DNA of 64,000 nt from Paenibacillus jilunlii. Its GTDB lineage: Bacteria > Bacillota > Bacilli > Paenibacillales > Paenibacillaceae. Every line of letters starts with the position of its first letter. Position 1 is the first letter of the stretch. A program made the position numbers and the translations under genes. Positions 17,480 to 26,551 of the stretch are shown one piece after another. The notes beneath the pieces were generated by a model that made no database searches, was not told where the DNA came from, and saw only the letters and a program-made list of their open reading frames with translations. Location of the stretch: the NCBI RefSeq assembly GCF_900102965.1, contig NZ_FNGM01000016.1:1-64000 (forward strand), written 5' to 3'.

Positions 17480-18415
17480 ATGGGAATGGTGCTGGGGGAG
17501 ACCATTAAGCGGATTCGTAAATCCAGAGGGATGAATCAGTCAGATCTGGCAGAGGGCATCATGAGCCGCTCCAATCTGTCTCGTTTTGAAGGAGGAAAGT
17601 ACTATCCCGGTTATGACAAGCTGGTTCTGATTCTGGATAAGCTGGAAATGTCGCTGGAGGAGCTGTTGTTCTTGCATCATGACTATGCCCAGCCGGTCAA
17701 ACGGACACTCCACCTGGCCTTAGTTGAAGCGGGGAACCGTTACGAATTCGAGAAGGTCAGGGACGTCAGCTATGAATGCCATAGGTTGTATAAGACTACG
17801 CGGACGGAAGCTTATTACCATCTGTATTTGCTCGGACAGGGACTGTTGATTCAGTATGGTCATGAGGACCAGATCAGACAACTGAGCGAGATTGCCAATT
17901 ACATTAAGCCCTATCTGCTAGGGGTAGATACCTGGTATTTGTATGAATTCAAGCTGCTTAACAATTTTTTGTTCACCCTGAACAGTGACGATGCCATTTT
18001 TTTTGGACTGAGGGCTGTGCAGGAATTTAATAAATACCACTCCTTTGCCGAGAGCAGAACCATCCAGCAGCATTTGCTCCAGAACATCTCCAATATTTGT
18101 CTGGCGGAGCGGAATTATGAGAAAAGCCTGTTTTTTCTTACAAAGGCTCTGCCTTTGGCGGATAAAACCAATCTGCTTTATGACAAGATTGTGACCTTAG
18201 TATTATATGAAATCACTGTAATCTGCCTGAAGCAAAGTCAGAACACGTCGAAATTATGCAGCTATTTAGCCATTCTGCAGCAGCTTGATTTTATGGATAG
18301 CTATCATGCCCTTCTGGCTGTATGCCGAAAGCATCTTTCTAAGGGCTTGCAGGATTTAATTTTGAATTACGAATCAAATGTAGATAATGATATAATGAAA
18401 TTGAAACGGAGTTGA
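17480..18415 (+). CDS. Rgg/PlcR-like transcriptional regulator
   Basis: The 311-residue protein has an XRE-type helix-turn-helix at about 8-62 (LGETIKRIRKSRGMNQSDLA, SRSNLSRFEGGK) and a long helical C-terminal half that looks like TPR-type repeats. This is the layout of Rgg and PlcR regulators, several of which bind exported signalling peptides. GGGAGTGAAG precedes the ATG. It diverges from the MFS gene. No small peptide gene is visible nearby. The following nuclease gene starts 6 bp after its stop, so the two may be cotranscribed. Confidence 0.8.
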   Translation: MGMVLGETIKRIRKSRGMNQSDLAEGIMSRSNLSRFEGGKYYPGYDKLVLILDKLEMSLEELLFLHHDYAQPVKRTLHLALVEAGNRYEFEKVRDVSYECHRLYKTTRTEAYYHLYLLGQGLLIQYGHEDQIRQLSEIANYIKPYLLGVDTWYLYEFKLLNNFLFTLNSDDAIFFGLRAVQEFNKYHSFAESRTIQQHLLQNISNICLAERNYEKSLFFLTKALPLADKTNLLYDKIVTLVLYEITVICLKQSQNTSKLCSYLAILQQLDFMDSYHALLAVCRKHLSKGLQDLILNYESNVDNDIMKLKRS

Positions 18416-18421
18416 ACATTC

Positions 18422-19246
18422 ATGGAATTGCTTAACCCACAGAATGATTTTCTGTTCAAACGCATTTTTGGAAGTGAAGAGAATCGAGATGTGCTGCTGG
18501 CCTTTTTGAACCGAACGTTTACAGAAGCCGGGAAGCTGCCGTTGAGCGAGATTATTCTCTTGAACCCATACACCGACAAAGACGCTCCGCGCGACAAGCA
18601 ATCCATTCTTGATATTAGAGCTAGAACGACAGAAGGCGAAATTATCAATGTTGAAATGCAGTTGTTTAATAAATACAACACTGAGAAAAGGACTCTCTTC
18701 TACTGGAGTAAACAATACTCCGGTCAATTACAGGAGGGACAGCCTTATAATCAATTAAAGAGATGCGTGACCATAAACATTCTGAACTATGCTTTTTTGC
18801 CAAATGACCTGTACCATAATGTGTTTCATCTACGCGAAGATAACACTGGTATTTCACTTATTGATGATATCGAAGTTCATTTTCTAGAATTGCCTAAGCT
18901 GGATGAGCAAGCTGTCTCCATTGAAAAAGGTGGGCTTGTGAACTGGCTGCTGTTCCTCAAAGGCGCAGATCAATCCAAATGGGGGGTGCTGACGATGAAT
19001 GAACCCGTATTAAAGAAAGCTATGGATACATTGGAGTTCTTGAGCCAAGACCTTGAAGCACGTAGACAATATGAATTACGGCAAAAGTATTTGCATGATG
19101 AAGCCTCAATGATTGAGGGCGCCCGGAAAGAGGGGCAAGCTGAAATGGCAAGGAAGCTTCTTGCTTTAGGTGTTGAGATTTCTGTCATTTCTGAAGCTTC
19201 TGGGCTCAGTGAAGAAGAGGTTAGGGTATTAAGACCTTTACAGTGA
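18422..19246 (+). CDS. Rpn-family recombination-promoting nuclease / PD-(D/E)XK transposase-like protein
   Basis: The 274-residue protein begins LLNPQNDFLFKRIFGSEENR, typical of the family, and carries the catalytic core LDIRA then NVEMQ (D followed by ExQ) at about 60-80. The tail has a helical EGARKEGQAEMARKLLALG repeat-like end. Rpn proteins are small DNA endonucleases that promote RecA-independent recombination and are often numerous in a genome. The start has only weak AACGGAG ahead. It ends at a strong terminator. Confidence 0.85.
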   Translation: MELLNPQNDFLFKRIFGSEENRDVLLAFLNRTFTEAGKLPLSEIILLNPYTDKDAPRDKQSILDIRARTTEGEIINVEMQLFNKYNTEKRTLFYWSKQYSGQLQEGQPYNQLKRCVTINILNYAFLPNDLYHNVFHLREDNTGISLIDDIEVHFLELPKLDEQAVSIEKGGLVNWLLFLKGADQSKWGVLTMNEPVLKKAMDTLEFLSQDLEARRQYELRQKYLHDEASMIEGARKEGQAEMARKLLALGVEISVISEASGLSEEEVRVLRPLQ

Positions 19247-19254
19247 AAATATAA

Positions 19255-19292
19255 AAGAAGAGCCGACCCATTGCGGTCGGCTCTTCTTATCT
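19255..19292 (+). terminator. Terminator after the Rpn-like gene
   Basis: A perfect 14-bp stem (AAGAAGAGCCGACC at 19255-19268, its complement at 19275-19288) with a 6-base loop. The T run is interrupted, and flanking A and T stretches may let it work in both directions. Confidence 0.8.
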
Positions 19293-19381
19293 TGACAGGA
19301 GTTTTTTATGGCCGGTAAGCTTACATATGCTATAGTTTGTTATATATTTACACAAATGAATGAGACAAGGAGCGCGTGAAT

Positions 19382-20080
19382 ATGTTCAGAATCATGATTG
19401 TGGAAGATGATCCGAAGATTGCGGACCTCCTGCTGTCAGCGATTACAAAGTACGGGTATGATGTGGTAAAGGTCGAGGATTTCCATCAGGTGCTGCAGGA
19501 ATTTGAACGGGTAAGACCGGAGCTGGTTCTGCTTGATGTGAATCTGCCCAGTTATGACGGTTATTACTGGTGCCGGCAAATCCGTAATGTCTCTACTTGC
19601 CCTGTACTGTTCATTTCCGCGCGGGACGGTGAGATGGACCAGATCATGGCGCTGGAAAACGGGGGGGATGATTACATCACCAAGCCGTTCCATTCAGGGA
19701 TTGTGCTCGCAAAAATCCACAGTCACCTCCGCCGGGCTTACGGGGAGTATGCGGCCAAGCGTGAGGAGCTGATGCTGGAGAAGGAAGGCCTGATCCTGTA
19801 TCCTGAAAGGCTTGAATTGCAGTATGGGCAGGCGGTCGTGACCCTCACCAGAAAGGAATCAGATCTTATAGAGAGTCTTATGGAGCGTTATCCGAGAGTG
19901 GCCAGCCGGGAAGCCCTGCTGGAGAAGCTGTGGGACCCGCAGGCTTTTGTGGATGAGAACACGCTTAATGTGAACATCGCACGGGTCCGGAAGAAATTTC
20001 AGGAGCTTGGGATTGAAGATGCCGTGCTTACCGTCAGAGGTTCGGGATACCGGCTGAACATCAGCTGGGCAGAGGGCTGA
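19382..20080 (+). CDS. BceR-type response regulator
   Basis: The 232-residue OmpR-class regulator has VEDD at the receiver start, phospho-acceptor Asp52 (LLDVNLPSYDG), the lysine in YITKPF and a winged helix (LTRKESDLIESLM, VNIARVRKKFQELG). It is followed at once by an intramembrane-sensing kinase and a BceAB-type ABC transporter, the standard antimicrobial-peptide resistance module. I prefer ATG 19382, nine bases after AAGGAG; a GTG two codons earlier is too close to that site. Confidence 0.92.
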   Translation: MFRIMIVEDDPKIADLLLSAITKYGYDVVKVEDFHQVLQEFERVRPELVLLDVNLPSYDGYYWCRQIRNVSTCPVLFISARDGEMDQIMALENGGDDYITKPFHSGIVLAKIHSHLRRAYGEYAAKREELMLEKEGLILYPERLELQYGQAVVTLTRKESDLIESLMERYPRVASREALLEKLWDPQAFVDENTLNVNIARVRKKFQELGIEDAVLTVRGSGYRLNISWAEG

Positions 20081-20083
20081 GCC

Positions 20084-21097
20084 ATGAAGCTGTTTATCCG
20101 GGAGCATGCGTTGTTGTTGGCCGTTCAGCTGGTGCAATTTGGCGCAATGTTCTCTATTTACTGGTTTGACGGGTACCGCAATCTTCCGACCGCGCTCTAC
20201 TCCGTCTTTATTGGGTTCTTCTTTCTCAGCTGCTACCTGGTATATCAATATATTAGCAGACGCCGCTATTATCTTCGCCTCAGCAGACCGCTTGATACGC
20301 TGGACGAATCTTTTCAGAAGATTGAGAATAACCCCGTTTCCAAAGCGCTGGAGCAGTTGCTGCATACACAATACCGCCACTATCAGCAGCAGCTGACTGC
20401 GGTGAAGCTGCAGCAGGAGCAGCACTTAACCTTTATTGACCAATGGGTGCATCAGATGAAAACACCGCTGTCGGTGATTGAGCTGACTGTACAGAATATG
20501 GACGAGCCCGAGTTTGCCAGCATCCGGGAGGAGCTGGAACGTATGCGCAGCGGTCTGCATACCGTTCTGTATATGGCCAGGCTGCGGGCTTTTGAAAAGG
20601 ATTTTCACATCAAACCTGTCGTCCTGCCGAAGCTCGTGAGCGAGGTTGTCCATGATCACAAACGGCTCTTTATCCGCAATCATATCTTTCCCGAGGTGAA
20701 GGCTGCCTCTCCCGGAATTACCGCCCAGACCGATGAGAAATGGCTGTTCTTTATGCTGTCGCAAATTATAAACAATGCCATCAAATATTCAGCAGCAAAA
20801 AATACGGGGGAAGGCCAGAAGATTACGGTCTCCTGCTATATCAGGGGATTGGATGCAGTCATTGAGGTTAAGGATCAGGGGATTGGCATTCAGAAGTCTG
20901 ATCTGAAACGGGTATTCGACCCCTTTTTCACCGGCGACAACGGGCGCGGACTGCGGGAGTCTACGGGAATGGGACTGTATTTGACGAAGGAGTCCGCAGA
21001 CCGTCTCGGGCACCGGCTTGAGCTGGAATCGGCGGTTGGTGAAGGAACGGTGATGCGGATTATTTTGGCGGCGAATCCTTTGCTTACAAGCGTGTAA
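20084..21097 (+). CDS. BceS-type intramembrane-sensing histidine kinase
   Basis: The 337-residue kinase has two close membrane helices near the N terminus (about 10-27 and 36-56) with almost no outer loop, so it senses through its partner transporter. HisKA has FIDQWVHQMKTPLSV with His123; the ATPase domain has NNAIKYS, DQGIGI and GMGLYL. It begins 3 bp after the regulator. A 99-bp gap with an inverted repeat follows before the transporter genes. Confidence 0.93.
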   Translation: MKLFIREHALLLAVQLVQFGAMFSIYWFDGYRNLPTALYSVFIGFFFLSCYLVYQYISRRRYYLRLSRPLDTLDESFQKIENNPVSKALEQLLHTQYRHYQQQLTAVKLQQEQHLTFIDQWVHQMKTPLSVIELTVQNMDEPEFASIREELERMRSGLHTVLYMARLRAFEKDFHIKPVVLPKLVSEVVHDHKRLFIRNHIFPEVKAASPGITAQTDEKWLFFMLSQIINNAIKYSAAKNTGEGQKITVSCYIRGLDAVIEVKDQGIGIQKSDLKRVFDPFFTGDNGRGLRESTGMGLYLTKESADRLGHRLELESAVGEGTVMRIILAANPLLTSV

Positions 21098-21144
21098 TAA
21101 AAGTGAAACCTAAATCGATGGTTGATGTGCTGCCGTCTCCGGTA

Positions 21145-21164
21145 TATTGGTTACAGAACCAATA
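21145..21164 (+). promoter_or_regulatory. Perfect inverted repeat before the BceAB-type genes
   Basis: TATTGGTT-ACAG-AACCAATA lies 33 bp ahead of the ATPase start. Promoters of BceAB-type transporters usually carry an inverted repeat for their regulator, so this is a candidate operator. It could also be a small RNA hairpin in the leader. A -35-like TTGATG (21122-21127) is near. Confidence 0.45.
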
Positions 21165-21196
21165 CTGTGCATACAAAGAGAGGGGCGTATAGCCAT

Positions 21197-21964
21197 ATGC
21201 TAGAGGTAAGGCAGGTCAGTAAAATATATGAAGGGAACGTGGCTTACCGGGCTTTGACCGATATTGATCTAACCATTGACGCCGGTGAATTCGTGGGCAT
21301 TATGGGGCCGTCCGGCAGCGGTAAAACCACCCTTCTGAATATGATTGCCACGGTTGATGGCCCGACTACCGGAAGCATTATGATCGATGGCAAGGACACC
21401 GGCAAGCTTGATAAAAACGAATTGGCGGTGTTTCGCCGGCGGGAGCTGGGATTTGTCTTTCAGGATTTCAATCTGCTGAATACCTTGACTGTGGAGGAGA
21501 ATATTGTCCTGCCGCTGACGCTGGATGGAACCCAGGTGAATGAAATGAAGCAGAAGGCGCAGGAGATTGCCGGGAAGCTGGGGATCAGCGCCATTATGAA
21601 AAAACGCACCTATGAAATTTCCGGGGGACAAGCCCAGCGGACAGCGATCGCCAGAGCTATGATCCATTCCCCGAAGCTGCTGCTTGCGGATGAGCCTACC
21701 GGCAATCTGGATTCCAAAGCAGCCAAGGATGTGATGGATCTGCTGGAAGCGATCAACCGGGAGCAGTCAACAACGATGATGCTCGTTACACATGATGCTG
21801 TAGCGGCCAGCTATTGTCACCGTGTGGTGTTCATTAAGGATGGAAGATTCTATACAGAGATCCACAGCGGGAACAACCGCCAGAGTTTTTTTCAGAAGAT
21901 TATCGATACACTATCGCTGTTAGGGGGATACAGCAATGACGTTCCGCCAGTTCGCATTCCGTAA
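21197..21964 (+). CDS. BceA-type ABC transporter ATPase
   Basis: The 255-residue ATPase has Walker A GPSGSGKTT, Q-loop VFQDFNLLNTLT, signature SGGQAQR, Walker B LLLADEPTGNLDS and H-loop VTHD. The Q in place of usual Q/K after SGGQ is normal for the MacB-like class. I chose ATG 21197 at MLEVRQVSKIY, after AGAGGGG, over an in-frame start 25 codons upstream. It overlaps the permease gene by 29 bp, showing tight coupling. Confidence 0.95.
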   Translation: MLEVRQVSKIYEGNVAYRALTDIDLTIDAGEFVGIMGPSGSGKTTLLNMIATVDGPTTGSIMIDGKDTGKLDKNELAVFRRRELGFVFQDFNLLNTLTVEENIVLPLTLDGTQVNEMKQKAQEIAGKLGISAIMKKRTYEISGGQAQRTAIARAMIHSPKLLLADEPTGNLDSKAAKDVMDLLEAINREQSTTMMLVTHDAVAASYCHRVVFIKDGRFYTEIHSGNNRQSFFQKIIDTLSLLGGYSNDVPPVRIP

Positions 21965-23822
21965 CGTCACCCGGAACAAAAGGCTGTATACCGCCTATTT
22001 CCTCAGCAGCATGTTTACGGTGATGGTCTTCTTTACCTTTGCTATTTTTGCCTATCATCCGGTGCTTAGCGCGGAGAACTTACAATCGAGTGCGGTTATT
22101 GCGCTTTCGGTCTCCAAGTGGATCATCTATGTGTTCTCCTTCTTCTTCGTACTCTATTCCATGAGTGCATTTCTGCAGTCGCGGAAAAGGGAGTTCGGGC
22201 TGATGATGATGCACGGAATGACTACCCGGCAGCTGCGGCGGATGATTTTTATGGAGAATATGCTGATCGGGTTAAGCGCCACCGCCGGCGGCATCGGTCT
22301 CGGGATTGTATTCGCGAAGGGGATTCTGCTTGCGGGGACAAATGCGCTTGCGCTTAAAGAGCCGCTGCTATTCTATTTTCCATTCAAAGCGGTCTTGCTG
22401 ACACTGATTTCGTTCATGCTGCTCTTCGTCCTGATCTCCTTGTTTATTTCGGCGGTGCTGCGCAGCGGCAAGCTGATCACGCTCATCAAAGCGGATCGTC
22501 AGCCCAAACAGGAGCCGAAGGCTTCGCTTCTGCTGTCCTTGCTGGTGGTATTACTGCTGGGGACCAGCTACTTTCTTTCTCTTCGGGCCAGCGGGTTGGA
22601 AGTAGTGATGCTGCTCGCGCCTGTTGTCATTATGGTCACGATCGGTACCTTTCTGCTGTTCACACAGCTCAGCGTATATCTGATCCGCAAGCTGAAGGGA
22701 CGGGAGCGTTTTTTCTGGCGTAGAACCAATATGCTGCTGCTCTCTGACCTTTCCTACCGGATGAAGGACAATGCGCGTTCTTTTTTTCTGGTCGCCATCA
22801 TCTCTACCGTTTCCTTCAGCGCTATAGGGGCATTATACGGGTTTCAGTCCATGCTGAACGGATCGCTTACGCAAAAAAATCCCTATCTTTTCACCTATAT
22901 GTCTGCGGATGGGGACAGCCAGGCACGGACCCATATACAGCTTATTGACCAGAGCCTAAGCAAAGCGGGGATTGCCGCCGAAAAAACGGGTTTGGAGCTT
23001 AACTATTATAAGGCTGCGGATGGCAGCCAGACAGTCGTTCTGGTGAAGCAATCGGAATATAACAACGTAGCAGAGTTAATGGGGCTCAAGCCCATCCAGC
23101 TTGCCGCAGGGAAAGCCGCTATTGTAGATTTCGGGCTGTCGCGCAAGGGGGAGGAGATGCTCCACCAGCCGGTGAAGCTGCAGCCAGGGATGGTCATCGA
23201 GGCGGATCAGGCCGTCGTTTCTCCGGCGGTACGGGCTTTCAGCGGTTACTACGTCGTCTCCGATGAGTGGATTGGCCGGCTTGCACAGCCGCTGAAAGTG
23301 AGCCGCTATTACGCCTGGCACGGGGCGATTGGACAGCAGGGAGTACAGATGGTGGGCGGAAAACTGACAAATGAGCTTCCCTATGATGAGCACTATAATT
23401 TCTATGCGCTGGAGTATCAGACCTCCAAGATTAATGATAACTTTGGGCCATTGATGTTCATGGGGTTCTTTATCGGGATCGTATTTTTTGTCTCCGCCGG
23501 CAGCTTTCTCTATTTCCGGCTGTACAGCGATCTGGATGAGGATAAACAAAAGTTCAAGGCCATTTCCAAGCTGGGGCTGAGTGACAAAGAGCTTGGCAAA
23601 ATATTGAACCGTCAGATCGGCCTGCTCTTCTTCGCCCCTATCGTTGTCGCGCTTGTGCACGGAGCCGTGGCTCTTACAGCGTTGTCACACATGTTCCAGT
23701 ATTCCATGTTCAGGGAATCCCTGCTGGTGCTTGGACTGTTCTTCTTCATCCAGGTCATTTACTTCTTCATTGTCCGCTTGTTCTATATCAGACAGATCAG
23801 ATCGGCGCTGGCCGGATCATAA
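21936..23822 (+). CDS. BceB-type ABC transporter permease
   Basis: The 628-residue protein has FtsX-like halves with ten expected membrane helices and a large extracellular domain of about 220 residues (roughly 300-520) between helices 7 and 8, the hallmark of BceB permeases that recognise peptide antibiotics such as bacitracin or lantibiotics. It forms a sensory complex with the kinase. The start is inside the ATPase gene with TAGGGGGAT ahead. The variable outer domain decides the drug; I cannot predict it. Confidence 0.93.
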   Translation: MTFRQFAFRNVTRNKRLYTAYFLSSMFTVMVFFTFAIFAYHPVLSAENLQSSAVIALSVSKWIIYVFSFFFVLYSMSAFLQSRKREFGLMMMHGMTTRQLRRMIFMENMLIGLSATAGGIGLGIVFAKGILLAGTNALALKEPLLFYFPFKAVLLTLISFMLLFVLISLFISAVLRSGKLITLIKADRQPKQEPKASLLLSLLVVLLLGTSYFLSLRASGLEVVMLLAPVVIMVTIGTFLLFTQLSVYLIRKLKGRERFFWRRTNMLLLSDLSYRMKDNARSFFLVAIISTVSFSAIGALYGFQSMLNGSLTQKNPYLFTYMSADGDSQARTHIQLIDQSLSKAGIAAEKTGLELNYYKAADGSQTVVLVKQSEYNNVAELMGLKPIQLAAGKAAIVDFGLSRKGEEMLHQPVKLQPGMVIEADQAVVSPAVRAFSGYYVVSDEWIGRLAQPLKVSRYYAWHGAIGQQGVQMVGGKLTNELPYDEHYNFYALEYQTSKINDNFGPLMFMGFFIGIVFFVSAGSFLYFRLYSDLDEDKQKFKAISKLGLSDKELGKILNRQIGLLFFAPIVVALVHGAVALTALSHMFQYSMFRESLLVLGLFFFIQVIYFFIVRLFYIRQIRSALAGS

Positions 23823-23902
23823 GGGAGGATATTCATCCTGAAGCAACGGTCCGTCCGCGGAGCGTCCACATCAAGTGCTCAAGCCCATCCTGCCCAAAAA
23901 AT

Positions 23903-23952
23903 GAGGGGGTGCCCATGCCGCAATTTCGGCTTTTGGGGCACCCCCTTTAGCT
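23903..23952. terminator. Bidirectional terminator between the Bce-type operon and fabV
   Basis: An 11-bp stem (AGGGGGTGCCC 23904-23914, complement at 23936-23946) encloses an inner GCCG/CGGC stem. It lies between convergent genes and can serve both. Confidence 0.85.
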
Positions 23953-23954
23953 AG

Positions 23955-25145
23955 TTACACCTGATTAGGAATCTCTACCGCAGGATCGGTATCGGCTTCA
24001 TAATCCACGCCTTCGGTCTGGAAGCCGAAGAGGTGGAAGAAATCTTCACGGTAGCCTTCCAGATCGGCAAGCTCAGGAACATTGTCAGTTTCGAGCTCGT
24101 TCCAGCGTCTCATGACTTCGATCTGCACATCCTCGCGCATTTCCCAATCGTCGATACGGATCAGGTGGCTGCCGTCCGCGGCTGCTTCACCGCCGTTATA
24201 TAAATGATCCGAGAACAAGCGGTACATTTGCTGAATGCAGTTTTCGTGCAGTTCCTTTTCCTTCATCACTTTATACAGAGCGGAAATGTACAGTGGAACC
24301 ACCGGAATCGCGGAACTGGACTGTGTAACTAATGCTTTGTTGACTGAGACAAAAGCGCGTCCACCCTTGGCACTCAGCTTCTCATTCAGTGCGATGGCGG
24401 TCTGCTCCAAGTCGTTTTTGGCCAGTCCAATCGTTCCATCCCGGTAGATCGGGTGGGTGATCTTCGGTCCAACATAGGAGTAGGCTACGGTGGTTGCCCC
24501 GTCCGCCAGCACACCGGCCTCCTGCAGCTGGTCAATCCACATAGCCCAGTCTTCCCCGCCCATAACGGCGATCGTCTGGCGGACCTCATCCTCCGTTGCC
24601 GGTTCAATGGTGACTGTGGATACCTCTCCGGTATGGAAGTTCATTGTTTTATTCGTATAGGCGGAGCCTACCGGCTTAATCACGGAGGAGAACGTTTCTC
24701 CCGTTACCGGATGGGTACGGCGCGGGGAAGCAACGCTGTAAACCACAAGATCCACGGTGCCGTATTCGGCTTTGATCAGGTCAATCGTTTTGGTTTTGAT
24801 GGCATCGGAGAAGGCATCTCCAACAATGCTGTGAGATTTGAGGCCCTGCTGTGCAGCGGCCTGCTCGAATGCGGCCGAGTTGTACCAGCCTGCCGAAGCG
24901 GTACGGACGCCTTCAGCGGCTTTGTCGAAAAAGACACCGATGGTATTCGCTCCTGCGCCGAAAGCGGCAGCAATCCGTGAAGCCAGCCCGTATCCGGTGG
25001 AAGCACCGATAACAAGCACATTCACAGGTCCGGTGAGCTTCTTTTGAGCTTTTACGAAATCAATTTGTTCCTGTATTTGTCTGGCGCACCCTTCCGGATG
25101 GGCGGTTGTGCAAATGAAGCCGCGTGTTTTTGGCTGAATGATCAT
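23955..25145 (-). CDS. fabV: FabV-type trans-2-enoyl-ACP/CoA reductase (NADH)
   Basis: The 396-residue protein has the FabV features: about 400 residues, Rossmann motif LVIGASTGYGLASRIAAAFG (about 45-64), and the catalytic Y-x8-K (PIYRDGTIGLAK; about Tyr234 and Lys243), with the long C-terminal region (LEGYREDFFHLFGF). It reduces enoyl thioesters in the last step of fatty-acid elongation; FabV enzymes are insensitive to triclosan. The start is the ATG at 25143-25145; a TTG just upstream is possible. AAAGGGG precedes it. It stands alone, convergent with the Bce-type operon. Confidence 0.95.
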   Translation of the reverse strand: MIIQPKTRGFICTTAHPEGCARQIQEQIDFVKAQKKLTGPVNVLVIGASTGYGLASRIAAAFGAGANTIGVFFDKAAEGVRTASAGWYNSAAFEQAAAQQGLKSHSIVGDAFSDAIKTKTIDLIKAEYGTVDLVVYSVASPRRTHPVTGETFSSVIKPVGSAYTNKTMNFHTGEVSTVTIEPATEDEVRQTIAVMGGEDWAMWIDQLQEAGVLADGATTVAYSYVGPKITHPIYRDGTIGLAKNDLEQTAIALNEKLSAKGGRAFVSVNKALVTQSSSAIPVVPLYISALYKVMKEKELHENCIQQMYRLFSDHLYNGGEAAADGSHLIRIDDWEMREDVQIEVMRRWNELETDNVPELADLEGYREDFFHLFGFQTEGVDYEADTDPAVEIPNQV

Positions 25146-25480
25146 CAAGGATTACCCCTTTATTTTAGTTTTTAACTTTTTTCACTAATATAAAGTATAG
25201 CAAATGATGGCTTAGAAAGATAAGTATGAATGTATTTTTTATATTTTGGGGGCCAAGCACCGGCACGGGCTGGAGCATAGGCAGTCATTTGAAACTTTTT
25301 CCAGATTTTCTTTTTGTGATTGAAGACCGGCAGACCGGAGTATGGCTGTTCCTCGGTGCGATTGAAAATCCGTTGCTGACTCATTAAAAACCGGGTCGAT
25401 GCTTCAAATTTTCGGGGCTAAGCGCATAATTGCTCCCTTTGCAGGTCACAATAGGAAAAAAGCAGAATGAAGGGATCAAC
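25146..25480. other. Intergenic region between fabV and bofC
   Basis: The fabV side is AT-rich with a TATACT / TATATT cluster near 25185-25200 on the minus strand that may hold its -10. I see no gene, RNA motif or clear repeat in the rest. Confidence 0.4.
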
Positions 25481-26251
25481 GTGAATGCTTTTCGCTTAAA
25501 GAAACAATTGTGGCGGCGTTGGAGACGTTGGAAAAAAGCCCCCTGGGTAGGAGCGGCCTGTATTGTCTTGACGCTGCTTGCCTGGCGCGGCATGCAGGTC
25601 CCGGAAGAGCTCAGCGGCTTGCTGAGTAATACGGCATGGACTGTGCCTGAGCATCTTAGCGGGCTGCAGGAACAGGCCTCATCCGCTGATCCAGGCGGAA
25701 GCGTGCCGGCTGCAGCGGCTGTGTACAGCCAGGCTGAAGAAGACGGGAAGGATGGGACTTCAGCCCTGGATCGTAAGCAGCTGCTGGAAACCCTCAGCCA
25801 GGAACCGGTCAGCCGGACGGTTCACTTGAAGACAACCTATATTTCCGGTGAGGAGATCGTAACCCTTCCCGGAGACAAGTCCCCCGTCCAGCTTAGGCAG
25901 GTCATTGCTGCACATCCCGACTGGAACGGCTGGATCAGCGCGGACGGGGATCTGTGGTTGGAGCGTATGGTCAACGATTTATCGCCGCTGATTAAGAAGG
26001 ACGCCTTTATCGGCGTGGACGAGCACGGCAATCTGACCCTGTTCAAGGGTCCGCCGGCGCAAGAGAAGGTGCTGAAAACCTTTTTTCAAATGGACATGGG
26101 CTCGATGAAGTCTTCGCTGCCGGATGATATCTTAGAGCAGCTGCATGAAGGCATCCGTGTGCAGGATGTAGAAGAGTACAACAGCGTGCTGTCCACCTTC
26201 AGCGACTATGCGCGGGACTCGTCGGAACAGGTGATGCAAAGCGAAGAATAA
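25481..26251 (+). CDS. bofC: BofC-like forespore regulator of sigma-K checkpoint
   Basis: The 256-residue product has one N-terminal membrane helix (about 25-42, WVGAACIVLTLLAW) and an outer region. The C-terminal half carries the BofC pattern: HLKTTYISGEEIV, VIAAHPDW, DLSPLIKKDAFIGVDEHGNLTLFKGPP. BofC acts in the intermembrane space of the sporangium and holds back SpoIVB-dependent sigma-K activation. Bacillus BofC is about 170 residues; this one has an extra low-complexity linker after the helix. I take GTG 25481, after GAAGGGATC. Confidence 0.85.
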   Translation: MNAFRLKKQLWRRWRRWKKAPWVGAACIVLTLLAWRGMQVPEELSGLLSNTAWTVPEHLSGLQEQASSADPGGSVPAAAAVYSQAEEDGKDGTSALDRKQLLETLSQEPVSRTVHLKTTYISGEEIVTLPGDKSPVQLRQVIAAHPDWNGWISADGDLWLERMVNDLSPLIKKDAFIGVDEHGNLTLFKGPPAQEKVLKTFFQMDMGSMKSSLPDDILEQLHEGIRVQDVEEYNSVLSTFSDYARDSSEQVMQSEE

Positions 26252-26263
26252 CAGATAGGGTAA

Positions 26264-26306
26264 GAAGGCCGCTTCTAAGCTGAAATACAGCTGGGGCGGC
26301 TTTTTT
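26264..26306 (+). terminator. bofC terminator
   Basis: AAGGCCGC pairs with GGCGGCTT around an inner AGCTG/CAGCT stem and is followed by six T. Confidence 0.75.
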
Positions 26307-26348
26307 GTGCTGTAATAGGGCGTGCCCGGACACTCCAGCTTTTTTCGC

Positions 26349-26462
26349 TTGCGGATTAGCGGAATCTCTGTCCGCAAGCCGGGAGTGGAACCCGGAATTA
26401 ACCTTCTTTTCCCGGGCGGCGGCAAACTTTTATTCTCCCGGCAGAAGGTTTTTTGCTATAAT
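26349..26462 (+). promoter_or_regulatory. ruvCAB upstream region: hairpin and extended -10
   Basis: A perfect 8-bp stem CTTGCGGA / TCCGCAAG lies at about 26349-26380. TGCTATAAT at 26454-26462 is an extended -10 (TGn before TATAAT) about 90 bp before ruvC; no good -35 is seen, as is common with extended -10 promoters. Confidence 0.5.
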
Positions 26463-26551
26463 GGTTAGAAGGAATACATATGTTCGCTTCACGGCGGAGA
26501 AATGGATGAAACAGCAGGAATATCCTGCCTGCTTAAGAGGAGAGATCGGAT

